This document shows, piece after piece, positions 33,769 to 42,615 of a stretch of 64,000 nucleotides of DNA. Below the pieces are notes generated by a model, which worked only from the letters and a program-made list of their open reading frames with translations, was not told where the DNA came from and searched no databases. The stretch is from Mesorhizobium sophorae (GTDB taxonomy: Bacteria; Pseudomonadota; Alphaproteobacteria; Rhizobiales; Rhizobiaceae): NCBI RefSeq assembly GCF_002270415.1, contig NZ_NNRI01000013.1:609614-673613 (forward strand), in the 5' to 3' direction. Each line of letters begins with the position of its first letter. Position 1 is the first letter of the stretch. A program made the position numbers and the translations under genes.

Positions 33769-36579
33769 TTACTCGGCCGCACCCAGATAATCCGACAAAG
33801 GCGGGCAGGAGCAGACCAGGTTGCGGTCGCCTGCAACATTGTCGATGCGCGACACCGGCGGCCAGTATTTTGCTGCCGTGTCGGCGTCACCGGCGGGATA
33901 CGCCGCCTCCAGACGCGAATAGGGATGGTTCCACTGGCCGGCCAGCGCCTCGGCGGCGGTGTGCGGTGCGTTGACCAGCGGATTGTCGGCCAAAGGCCAT
34001 TCGCCCTTGGCGACTTTCGCTGCCTCTCCGGCGATGGCGATCATCGCCTCGCAGAAGCGGTCGAGTTCCCGCTTGGGCTCGGACTCGGTCGGCTCGACCA
34101 TCAGCGTGCCGGCGACCGGGAACGACATGGTCGGCGCATGGAAACCATAGTCGATCAGGCGTTTGGCGACATCGTCGACACTGATGCCGGCGCTCTCCTT
34201 GAGCACGCGCGTGTCCAGGATGCACTCATGGGCAATGCGATCGTGTCTGCCCTTGTAGAGGAGCGGGAAGTGCGGTGCGAGCCGCGTCGCCACGTAGTTT
34301 GCCGAAACGATCGCCGTCTCGGTCGCCTGCTTCAGGCCGGAGCCGCCCATCATGCGGATGTACATCCAGGTAATCGGCAGGATGGAAGCACTGCCGAAGG
34401 GGGCGGCCGACACGGCATGCGCCGAGCCTTCGGTGACATGACCCGGCAGATAGGGTTTTAGGTGCGCCCTTACGCCGATCGGGCCGACACCTGGGCCGCC
34501 GCCGCCATGCGGAATGCAGAAGGTCTTGTGCAGGTTCATGTGGCAGACATCGGCGCCGATGTCGCCGGGGCGAGCGAGGCCGACCAGCGCGTTGAGATTG
34601 GCGCCGTCGAAATAGACCTGTCCACCATGCTCATGGATGAGGGCGCAGAGATGGCGCGCGCCTTCCTCATACACGCCATGCGTCGAGGGATAGGTGAACA
34701 TCAGCGCCGCGAGATTCTTGGAATGCTCATTGGCCTTGGCCCGCATATCGTCCATGTCGATATTGCCATCCTCCAGGCAGCGCACGACGACGACGCTCAT
34801 GCCGGCCATCGCCGCGCTCGCAGGATTGGTGCCATGTGCGGAAGATGGGATAAGGCAGATGGTGCGATGGCCTTCGCCGCGCGAGCGGTGATAGGCGCGG
34901 ATGGCAAGCAATCCGGCATACTCGCCCTGGCTGCCGGCATTGGGCTGCAGGCTGACCGCGTCGAAACCGGTGATCTCCGACAGCCAGCCTTCCAGTTCGC
35001 CGGCCATGGCGCGGTAGCCGGCCGAATGGTTGGCGGGCGCGAACGGATGCAGGTTGGCGACGCTTGGCCAACTCACCGGCATCATCTCGGCGGCGGCGTT
35101 GAGCTTCATGGTGCAGGAGCCCAGCGGGATCATAGTGCGGTCGAGCGCCAGATCCTTGTCGGCCAGCCGGCGCAGGAAGCGCATCATCTCGGTTTCCGAC
35201 TTGTTCTCGTGGAACACAGGCTGGGTCAGAAACTCCATGCCGCGCGGCTTTCCCGGCACCGTGCTGTCAGCCGAGGGACCAGCCTTGGCGCCGAACAATG
35301 CCGCGATCGCGTCGAGATCGGCATCGGTTGAGGTTTCGTCGAAGCTGATGCCGATATGGTCGGCATCGACGACGCGCAGCAGCCGGCCGGTCTTTTCGGC
35401 CGCAGCGGCGATCTGCGCCGCCTTGCCCTTCGTCTCCACCGTCACCGTGTCGAAGCGGCTGGCGCCGATCACCGCCACGCCTGCCGCCTCGAGGCCGCCT
35501 GCCAGACGGTTGGCCAACGCGTGGATGCGCCCGGCAATCGCCTGAAGCCCGGCGGGGCCGTGCCAGATGGCATAGGCGGTCGCCATGTTGGCAAGCAGCG
35601 CCTGCGCGGTGCAGATGTTGGAGGTCGCCTTGTCGCGGCGGATATGCTGTTCGCGTGTCTGCAAGGCAAGCCGGTAGCCGGGCCGGCCCTTGCTGTCGGT
35701 CGACTGGCCGACCAGGCGGCCAGGCATCAAGCGCGTCAGCCTGTCGGCGACGGCGCAATAAGCGGCGTGCGGGCCGCCAAAGCCCATCGGTACGCCAAAA
35801 CGCTGCATTGGTCCGACGGCAATGTCGGCGCCGAGCTTTGCTGGCGCGTCGGTAAGCGTCAGGCCGAGCGGGTCGGCGATGAACACGACCAGCGCGCCGG
35901 TGGCGCGTGCCTTGTCGATCGCCGCCTTGTGGTCGCCATAGACGCCGAACGTGTCCGGCCAGGAGACAAGCAGGGCGGCGGTGTTGTCGTCGATCGCCTC
36001 GCCATCGATCTCGATGCCGAGCGGTTCGGCGCGAGTGCGCACCACGTCCAGCGTCTGCGGATGCGGCGTGCCGGCAAGCGCCACCTTGGTGCGTTTGTCG
36101 CGGTGATGGCGCAAGGCGATGCCGACCGCTTCGGCGACCGCCGTTGCTTCATCGAGCAGCGAGGCCGACGCCACCGGCAGGCCAGTCAATTCGGCGACCA
36201 GCGTCTGGAAATTGAACAGCATTTCGAGCCGGCCCTGGCTGATCTCCGCCTGGTAGGGCGTGTAGGCCGTGTACCAGGCTGGGTTCTCGAACAGGTTGCG
36301 CTGGATGACCGGTGGCACGTGGACGCCGTGGTAGCCGGCGCCGATGAAGCTCTTCAGCACCGTATTTTTCGCCATGATCGCCGACAGTTCGGCCAGCGCT
36401 TCCGCTTCGCTGGCCGGAGCTGGCAAGGCGAGCGGCTGGTCGAGGCGGATCGATCTCGGCACGGCCTGGCTGATCAGCGTCTCGATCGAGGGAACGCCGA
36501 TGACGGCGAGCATTGCTCTGGTGTCGTTGACGCCCGGGCCGATGTGGCGGGCCATGAAAGGGTAGGGTGCTGCGGTCAT
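33769..36579 (-). CDS. gcvP: Glycine dehydrogenase (decarboxylating), P protein
   Basis: 936 residues from ATG 36579, a single-chain P protein. It decarboxylates glycine and passes the aminomethyl group to the lipoyl arm of GcvH. The PLP lysine lies in [20 protein letters not shown], preceded by the glycine-binding [14 protein letters not shown] block; an N-terminal half of the same fold is also present. Last gene of the leftward gcvT-gcvH-gcvP operon. Confidence 0.97.
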   Translation of the reverse strand: [936 protein letters not shown]

Positions 36580-36596
36580 GTGTCGAGATCCTGATG

Positions 36597-36965
36597 TCAA
36601 CCGATATGGGCTTTATAGGCGGCCTCATCCATGAGGCCGGCGAGTTGGCTTTCGTCGGCAAGCTTCATCTTCCACAGCCAGCCGGCGCCGGTCGCCGCCG
36701 AATTGACCAGCGACGGATCCGACGACAGCGTCCCGTTGGCCTCGGTGATCTCGCCGTCGACGGGCGCATAGACGTCGGAGGCCGCCTTGACGGATTCGAC
36801 CACCACGGCGGTGTCGCCCTTGGCCAGCTTCTTTCCCGTCTCGGGCAGTTCGACGAAGACGAGATCGCCAAGCTGCTCCTGGGCGTAGTCGGTGATGCCG
36901 ACGGTGGCGATGCCGCCTTCGACGCGGAGCCATTCGTGATCTTCGGTGAAATAGGTCGTTGCCAT
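36597..36965 (-). CDS. gcvH: Glycine cleavage system H protein
   Basis: 122 residues from ATG 36965. It carries the lipoyl arm that shuttles the aminomethyl group between P, T and L proteins. The lipoylation site is K60 in VVVESVKAASDVYAPVDG; the N-terminus TYFTEDHEWLRVE is typical. It starts 5 bases after gcvT and ends 17 bases before gcvP. Confidence 0.97.
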   Translation of the reverse strand: MATTYFTEDHEWLRVEGGIATVGITDYAQEQLGDLVFVELPETGKKLAKGDTAVVVESVKAASDVYAPVDGEITEANGTLSSDPSLVNSAATGAGWLWKMKLADESQLAGLMDEAAYKAHIG

Positions 36966-36970
36966 CGAAT

Positions 36971-38071
36971 TCATCCTTTGCGGTAGCGATGCGGTGTGAA
37001 GGGCAGGGAACTGATATCGACTGGGATCTTCGTGCCGCGCACATCGGCGAAAACCCGAGTGCCGGGCTTTGCCAGCGGCGTTGCGACATAACCCATGGCG
37101 ACCGGATGGCCGGCCGAGGGGCCGAAGCCACCCGATGTGACATGGCCGGCGGGATTGCCGTCGGCATCAAAGAGCGCGGCGCCGGCGCGCACCGGCTGGC
37201 GGCCGTCGGGCTTCAGCCCGACCCGCTTTTGCGCCGGTCCCCGCTCCACGGCGGCGCGCAGGGCGCCGGCGCCGATGAAGGCGCCGGTTGCTCGGATTTC
37301 TTTCGGGATCGCCCACATCAATCCGGCGCTGGCCGGGTCGGTCTCCGGTGTGATGTCCTGGCCGTGCAGGCAGAGCCCGGCCTCCAGCCGCAGGCTGTCG
37401 CGCGCGGCAAGGCCGATCCACAGTACGCGTTCATCGCCGAGCAATTTTGCGACAAGGTCGCGCGCATCGGCCTCCGGCAGGCCGATCTCGAAACCGTCCT
37501 CGCCGGTATAGCCGGAGCGGCTCATGAACCAGTTCTGCCGAGGCTCGACACCATGCATGAACAGCAGCGAGCCGGTCTCGATGCCGGCGCGGGAAAGGGT
37601 GGCCCAGGCTTCAGGGCCCTGGATGGCCAGGAAGACACGGTCGAGCGGCTCGACCTTGACGTCAAAATCCGCGGCAAGCGCACGCAAATGCTTTTCGTCG
37701 GCCACGGCGTTACCGGCGTTGGCGACCACCATAAAGCGGATATCGCCCAGCCTAGTGACGATCAGGTCGTCCAGGATGCCGCCTGACTCATTGAGGAAGA
37801 AGGACAGTTTGGACTGCGAGATTTCGAGCGCGGCTGCATCCAGGGGACAAGCGCGGTTGAGTAGCGCAACCGCCTCCGGCCCACTGACCTCGAACAGCTT
37901 CATATGCGAGATGTCGAAGAGGCCGGCATGCTCGCGGGTGTGAAGATGCTCCTTCATGACGCCGGCCGGATAGGTCAGCGGCATCGACCAGCCGGCAAAG
38001 GCGCCAAAGCGCGCACCAGCGGCCACGTGGATATCTTCGAGGGGAAGGTGTTTGGTGTCGTCGCCCGTCAT
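36971..38071 (-). CDS. gcvT: Aminomethyltransferase, glycine cleavage T protein
   Basis: 366 residues. It releases ammonia from the H-protein-bound aminomethyl group and makes 5,10-methylene-tetrahydrofolate. Conserved blocks are GAFAGWSMPLTYP, GLFDISHMKLFEVSGPEA, SRSGYTGEDGFEI and LGLAARD-type ARDSLRLEAGLCLHG. First gene of the operon, 47 bases behind a glycine riboswitch; a GGAG lies just before the ATG. Confidence 0.97.
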   Translation of the reverse strand: MTGDDTKHLPLEDIHVAAGARFGAFAGWSMPLTYPAGVMKEHLHTREHAGLFDISHMKLFEVSGPEAVALLNRACPLDAAALEISQSKLSFFLNESGGILDDLIVTRLGDIRFMVVANAGNAVADEKHLRALAADFDVKVEPLDRVFLAIQGPEAWATLSRAGIETGSLLFMHGVEPRQNWFMSRSGYTGEDGFEIGLPEADARDLVAKLLGDERVLWIGLAARDSLRLEAGLCLHGQDITPETDPASAGLMWAIPKEIRATGAFIGAGALRAAVERGPAQKRVGLKPDGRQPVRAGAALFDADGNPAGHVTSGGFGPSAGHPVAMGYVATPLAKPGTRVFADVRGTKIPVDISSLPFTPHRYRKG

Positions 38072-38118
38072 GTCATCTCCAGAGTCGCACGCAATCGGTC
38101 GCGAATGGCGACCAGTCC

Positions 38119-38300
38119 GTGCCCCTCTGTCTGAAGCCTGAGAGACTCGCGCAACCGGAACTCTGTCAGCGGCGCTTACACCTTCGGCGCGGGGGCAAGC
38201 CCCGACTTTCCAGAGTGTCTTTCCCGTCTACGGTTCTTTTGCCTGAGAGATTTCGGGCGATTTCCCCTTCGGCGACAGCTTTCGCTGTTCTCTCCCGCAA
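38119..38300 (-). promoter_or_regulatory. Tandem glycine riboswitch controlling gcvTHP
   Basis: Reading the minus strand, two glycine aptamers follow each other. Aptamer 1 (about 38300-38219) has GCGGGAGAGAAC, GCCGAAGGGG and CTCTCAGGCAAAAG followed by ACGGG. Aptamer 2 (about 38218-38119) has CGCCGAAGGTG and CTCTCAGGCTTCAGACAGAG. These are the conserved cores of the gcvT-type riboswitch, where glycine binding turns on glycine cleavage genes. The linker carries the GGAAAG-like bridge. No clear terminator follows before gcvT, so control may be at translation. Confidence 0.96.
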
Positions 38301-38381
38301 ACAGGTAGGACTCGCAAGAGCCCTCGACTCGTCATCCATAGCCTGTCGACGACACATTGTCACCTGTCAGCGACGTCTTTG

Positions 38382-38430
38382 ATGCATGTCGTTTTCCCAA
38401 GACGGCAGCACACTTTTGGGTGACATGCAT
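38382..38430. repeat. Interspersed palindromic element, family A, copy 3
   Basis: Arms ATGCATGTCG (38382-38391) and TGACATGCAT (38421-38430), inner CCCAAGAC and CTTTTGGG with substitutions. It lies between the glycine riboswitch (minus strand) and the rightward gene at 38547, so it is in the divergent promoter region of both. Confidence 0.82.
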
Positions 38431-38546
38431 TGGCTGACAAGTCTTCGCTAACCACGCCGTTTGCCGGTTTTTCAAGACACTGCTGATATCGTGGCGGCGG
38501 TGAGGCTTTTGGGCAGGCGCTTGCCGGCAGCGGACGGGGACGACAA

Positions 38547-39548
38547 ATGGGCGAATTGATCATGAGCGCGCCGGTGGCGGGGCTGGCCTCGAAAAGCCGC
38601 ATCACCGGGGAAGACGTGGCCATGTTGCGCCATGAAGTGTTCGGTGACGGCGTGGTGACGCGCGGCGAGGCCGAGGCGCTGTTCGCGCTGGACACCACGG
38701 CCAAGGACAAGTGCCAGGAATGGCCTCCGTTCTTTGTCGAGGCCGTCACCGACTACATCGTCCACCAGGAGAAGCCGTCCGGCTACATCTCGCAGGACAA
38801 TGCCGACTGGCTGATCCGCACGATCTCGCGTGACGGCATGGTCGACAGCCGAACCGAACTCGAGCTGCTGGTCCATGTGCTGGAAGAAGCAAGATCGTCG
38901 CCGAGCCAGCTTTGCGTCTATGCGCTGGAGCAGGTCGCCCACGCCGTCATCGACGGCAAGGGGCCGTTGATGCTCGGTGGTGCGTTGGTTCCCGGACTGA
39001 TCGCCAAGGCGGAGGTCGAGCTGCTGCGCCGGATCCTCCACGCCCATGGCGGCGACGGCAACATCGCCATTACCCGCCCAGAGGCCGAGGTGCTGTTCAA
39101 GATCAACGAGCGCACTGCTCAAGGACAAAACGATCCGTCCTGGAACGATCTGTTCGTCAAGGCGATCGCCAATTTCGTCATGTGCTCGGCCGGCTATGAG
39201 GCGCCGACACGCGATGTGGCGCTGCGCCGTGATGCCTTCCTCGAGCACGCCGATCCGGAAATCGGCGGCTTCTTCAGCCGCATGGTCTCCGGTGGCCTCG
39301 CCGGCATCATGGAGGCCTATCGCTCCCCCAGCGACATCGAAGCCGAGTGGGAAGCCAAGAACAGGGCGGCCGAGGCCCTGGCCCGCCGCGCCGAGACGAT
39401 CGATGCCGGCGAAGCCGGCTGGCTGATCGAGCACATCGGGGTAGGCAGGCCTTTGTACGAGAACGAACGTGCGCTACTGACGCTGATCAAGCACGCCTCA
39501 CCGGAGATTCACCCGGCGCTTAAGCCGCTGCTCGACAAGGTTGCCTGA
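38547..39548 (+). CDS. Conserved hypothetical protein with internal duplication
   Basis: 333 residues, ATG 38547 (38562 also possible). No signal peptide or membrane helix. Residues 22-72 and 155-211 are related: both have an L-x-x-E/L start, GDG-x-[VI] and EAE-x-LF, then W-x-x-[FL]FV-x-A-[VI]-x-[DN]-[YF]-[IV]. Residues 85-135 and 288-332 are a second related pair (WLI-x-x-I followed by E-x-x-LL/ALL). The protein is therefore a tandem duplication of a two-part unit. Asp/Gly-rich turns such as FGDGVVTRGEAE look EF-hand-like but lack the full calcium loop. Family not recognised. Confidence 0.75.
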   Translation: MGELIMSAPVAGLASKSRITGEDVAMLRHEVFGDGVVTRGEAEALFALDTTAKDKCQEWPPFFVEAVTDYIVHQEKPSGYISQDNADWLIRTISRDGMVDSRTELELLVHVLEEARSSPSQLCVYALEQVAHAVIDGKGPLMLGGALVPGLIAKAEVELLRRILHAHGGDGNIAITRPEAEVLFKINERTAQGQNDPSWNDLFVKAIANFVMCSAGYEAPTRDVALRRDAFLEHADPEIGGFFSRMVSGGLAGIMEAYRSPSDIEAEWEAKNRAAEALARRAETIDAGEAGWLIEHIGVGRPLYENERALLTLIKHASPEIHPALKPLLDKVA

Positions 39549-39605
39549 ACCGGCGGGCAGCGCTCCCTACGCCCCCGGGCCGATCATTATTTTGCGGTGC
39601 GCGGT

Positions 39606-40397
39606 TCAGATTCCACCGTACCAGTCGTAGCCATTGTCTTCCCAATAGCCGCCCCTGCCGCCGCCGACATTGGCGAAGCCGTCGACCAGCTCGATCTTGT
39701 AGAGATATTTCGGCATCTTGTAGCCGAGCTGACGTTCGACGCGGGCGCGCAGCGGCGCGCCGTTCTCGACCGGGAGCGGCTTGCCGTTCAGGCCATAGGC
39801 AAGGATCGTCTGCGGGTGGCGGGCGTCGATCAGGTCGATGGTGCCGTAATATTTGATGTCGCCCGACAGGCTGCGGTCGATCGTGTCGAGGCAATGGAAC
39901 ATGACGTAGCGCGCCTGCGGCTTGACCACTGCCTGGTCGAGCACCAGCGACAGCGGCGTGCCGGTCCATTTGGCGATGCAGCTCCAGCCTTCGACGCAGT
40001 CATGGCGGGTGATCTGGGTGCGGCTCGGCATGTTCATCAACTGCTCGCGGCTGAGCGACAGCGGCTTTTCGACAAGGCCCGAAACCTCCAGCCGCCAGTC
40101 GGCGAAGTTGTTGGCGAGCAAGCCCTTGTAGACGTCGTCATCGGGGGCCGTGACGCCGTTCGGCCGCTGCGGCTGGCGGATGTCGGCCTCGGTGAACTCC
40201 GGCGCCAGCGCGTCGCGGCCGGCGAGCAGGCGTTGCGCCCGGTATGTCAGGCCATTGGCGTTTTCGAGGAAGCTGCGCAGGCCGCTGCCAATACTCAGCT
40301 GGCTGTCGAAGGCGTCGCAGCCCGACAGCATGATGCCGGAGGCGCCAAGGCTGGCGCCCGTCAGGAATTTCCGGCGGCTGATCTCGAACTTCGCCAT
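39606..40397 (-). CDS. Tat-exported molybdopterin-dependent oxidoreductase (sulfite oxidase fold)
   Basis: 263 residues from ATG 40397. The Tat signal SRRKFLTGAS (residues 7-16) ends in a lipobox-like IMLSGC (C27), suggesting a membrane-anchored periplasmic lipoprotein. The sulfite oxidase-fold molybdopterin domain (about 95-260) has the molybdenum ligand Cys in RHDCVEGWSC (C134; C140 nearby). This is the YedY/MsrP-like superfamily, but the partner here is a cytochrome b rather than MsrQ. Substrate unknown. It starts 1 base after the cytochrome gene's stop. Confidence 0.86.
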   Translation of the reverse strand: MAKFEISRRKFLTGASLGASGIMLSGCDAFDSQLSIGSGLRSFLENANGLTYRAQRLLAGRDALAPEFTEADIRQPQRPNGVTAPDDDVYKGLLANNFADWRLEVSGLVEKPLSLSREQLMNMPSRTQITRHDCVEGWSCIAKWTGTPLSLVLDQAVVKPQARYVMFHCLDTIDRSLSGDIKYYGTIDLIDARHPQTILAYGLNGKPLPVENGAPLRARVERQLGYKMPKYLYKIELVDGFANVGGGRGGYWEDNGYDWYGGI

Positions 40398-40398
40398 G

Positions 40399-41280
40399 TC
40401 AAGCACTCCTCTCGGTGGAATTGTCGTCGCGTGCAGGAGGATCGGTGCGGTACCAGCCGGTGATGATCGAGCGCAGTTCGTTGATTGGGCCGGCAGCCAG
40501 GATCATCAGGATGTGGACGACGAAGAAAGCGACCAGCAGCACCATGACGGTGAAATGGATGGTGCGCGCCGTCTGCCGGCCACCGAGCAGATCGTTGAGG
40601 AACGGCAGCACCGAGTCCATGCTGGGCGACATCGCCAGGCCGGTGATGATCATCAGCGGCAGCAGCACGAACAGCACGCCGCCATAGGCCATCTTCTGCA
40701 GCGTGTTGTATTCCCGCGTGTGGTGAAATTTGAGCTTGGCGTGGTCGACGATGTCTTGCGGCAGTCGCCTGAGATCGTCGAGGCGCGGCGCGAGATCGCG
40801 GCGCAGATGGCCGTTCACGGTGCTGGCGACCAGCCAGACGATTAAGGTCGTGGTCAGTATCCAGGCAAAGAAGAAATGGATGACGCGAGCGGTGCCCAGA
40901 TCATAGTAGGACGGGATGGTCGCCCAGGATGGGAAGCCGCGCGCCGTTTCCTGGCCTGCCGGACCCGACCAGCCGAGCACGCCCGTCGTGTCGAAGCGAT
41001 GCCCGAAGATTTCGGTGTAGCCACGCGCACCGGCGTTGGTGTTCTCGGCGCCAATGGCGAAGATGGTGTTGTTGTAGTCGAAGCCCGACTGCTTGCCGAT
41101 GTAGAGCTGCGGGCGGGCGTTGAAGATCTGCAGGCCGGAAAGCAGCATGAAGAACAGCGAAATGGCCCAGATCCAATGCGTCAGCCGCGTCCAGCGCGAC
41201 TGGCGGTAGATCAGCGTTTCATCCTTCCGCGCGGCGGGGTCCGCTCCGGCGGTGGGTTGGCTTCTGGCAACCGATTCCAT
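40399..41280 (-). CDS. Cytochrome b subunit, partner of the molybdoenzyme
   Basis: 293 residues. Four or more membrane helices (near 38-55, 135-158, 205-228, 245-268) with His residues placed for b-type heme: RLTHWIWAISLFFMLLSG, VIHFFFAWILTT, HHTREYNTLQK, and TARTIHFTVMVLLVAFFVVHILM. This is the cytochrome b561-like membrane subunit of oxidoreductases. It directly precedes the molybdoenzyme gene, so the two likely form a quinone-linked periplasmic redox pair. Confidence 0.88.
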   Translation of the reverse strand: MESVARSQPTAGADPAARKDETLIYRQSRWTRLTHWIWAISLFFMLLSGLQIFNARPQLYIGKQSGFDYNNTIFAIGAENTNAGARGYTEIFGHRFDTTGVLGWSGPAGQETARGFPSWATIPSYYDLGTARVIHFFFAWILTTTLIVWLVASTVNGHLRRDLAPRLDDLRRLPQDIVDHAKLKFHHTREYNTLQKMAYGGVLFVLLPLMIITGLAMSPSMDSVLPFLNDLLGGRQTARTIHFTVMVLLVAFFVVHILMILAAGPINELRSIITGWYRTDPPARDDNSTERSA

Positions 41281-41376
41281 CTGTCTCGTCTCCCGGCCTC
41301 GCGGCGTGACCTACACGCTCATTGTCCTCCTGATACGTCGCTAACCAAACCGATGTTTCATCCGATCACGGAATTA

Positions 41377-42054
41377 TTACGGGCTGCCCAGGCTGACGGC
41401 GAGATTGACGGCCGCGGCGACGATGACCGTGTTGAAGAAAAACGACAGGATCGAATGGACGAGCACGACACAACGCATATGCGTTGTCGAGATGTTGGTG
41501 TCGGCAGTCTGCGCGGTCATGCCAATGACTGCCGAGAAGTAGAGGAAATCCCAGCCTTCCGGCCGTTTGTCGCCGGGGAACAGCAGCCCGCCGACCGGGA
41601 TCTTCTTCTTGGTCTCAGCGTCGACCGCATCGCCGTCCATCCAGTAGACATGGGCATAGTGGAGCGCTGCCATGGCATGCATGGTGAACCAGCCGAGCGG
41701 GATCGACAACAGCGCGAAGCCAAGCTCGACAGGATGGCCCCTGTCCTTCTGATTGATCAGCAGGAACAGTGAAACAATGGCAACGACGACCACGACCAGC
41801 GTTACAGCGAAGATAACCAGCACCGGCTGGTCGGTGGCGCGCGCGTTCTTGCTGAGGTAGCGACCGGTAAGCCTTGGCATCTGAGCGACGACCAAAATGA
41901 CATAGACGGCGAAGAACGCATTGGTGCCGATCGAATAAGGGAGTGGCGCGCGCAACAGCAGCGCAGCCGCCAGTGCGACGGCCCCTGTGCCGGCCGCCAC
42001 GACGAATTGCTTGTGCCGATGCATTGGTGAATTGATCGAGGTGTCGGTGACCAT
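41377..42054 (-). CDS. DUF1345 membrane protein
   Basis: 225 residues with about five membrane helices (near 18-36, 42-58, 78-100, 112-132 and 195-220). Recognisable DUF1345 features are LGWFTMHAMAALHYAHVYW and GWDFLYFSAVIGMTAQTADT. The function of DUF1345 is not known; topology suggests a small transporter or channel-like protein. It lies 26 bases downstream of the UPF0178 gene in the same direction. Confidence 0.85.
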   Translation of the reverse strand: MVTDTSINSPMHRHKQFVVAAGTGAVALAAALLLRAPLPYSIGTNAFFAVYVILVVAQMPRLTGRYLSKNARATDQPVLVIFAVTLVVVVVAIVSLFLLINQKDRGHPVELGFALLSIPLGWFTMHAMAALHYAHVYWMDGDAVDAETKKKIPVGGLLFPGDKRPEGWDFLYFSAVIGMTAQTADTNISTTHMRCVVLVHSILSFFFNTVIVAAAVNLAVSLGSP

Positions 42055-42080
42055 GGCCCAGCTTTCGAAAAGCGCCCGGA

Positions 42081-42548
42081 TCAGTCCGGTGTGGCGGATT
42101 TGAGCGCCCGCCGCAAGATGCGGTCAAGTTCACCGAGAAACCGCGAACGGTCCTGCGGCGCGAAGCTGGCATTGTAGCCCTTGCTTTCGCCGGTCTCGCG
42201 CAGATGCTGCTTGAGATCGCGCATCGCCACTGCCATGCCGATCGTTTCGGGTGTGAACGGGCGCCCGGTGGGCCCGAGCACATGGGCGCCGAGCGCCACC
42301 GCGCGGGCAGCCAGCGGAATGTCCGATGTGATCACGATGTCGTTGGTCCGCGCATTATCGACGATCCAGTCATCGGCGGCGTCGGCGCCCTTGGACACCA
42401 CGACGTTGCGGATCATCGGATCGCGCGATGGCCGCAGGCCGCCATTGGAGACGTAGGTAACGACGACGCCATGGCGCTCGGCGACCTTTTCCACCTCGGC
42501 CTTGACTGGGCAGGCATCGGCGTCGACGAGGATGGCGGGTGCAGGCAT
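42081..42548 (-). CDS. UPF0178 (YaiI/YqxD) family protein
   Basis: 155 residues. N-terminus ILVDADACPVKAEVEKVAERHG, then DDWIVDNARTNDIVITSDIPLAARAV, the conserved blocks of the UPF0178 family, whose Asp-rich N-terminus looks like a PIN/NYN-type nuclease fold. No biochemical role is established. It is followed by DUF1345 and preceded by the gfa terminator. Confidence 0.92.
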   Translation of the reverse strand: MPAPAILVDADACPVKAEVEKVAERHGVVVTYVSNGGLRPSRDPMIRNVVVSKGADAADDWIVDNARTNDIVITSDIPLAARAVALGAHVLGPTGRPFTPETIGMAVAMRDLKQHLRETGESKGYNASFAPQDRSRFLGELDRILRRALKSATPD

Positions 42549-42564
42549 TTACTGTTCCAAAAGG

Positions 42565-42596
42565 CATGGGGCCGGGCGATTTCGGCCGGCCCCATG
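42565..42596 (-). terminator. Intrinsic terminator after gfa
   Basis: Perfect 11-bp stem CATGGGGCCGG (42565-42575) with CCGGCCCCATG (42586-42596) and a 10-base loop. On the minus strand the stem is followed by CCTTTTGG, so it would end leftward transcription from gfa before the UPF0178 gene. Confidence 0.7.
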
Positions 42597-42615
42597 GAGA
42601 CAATCTGATCGGTTG

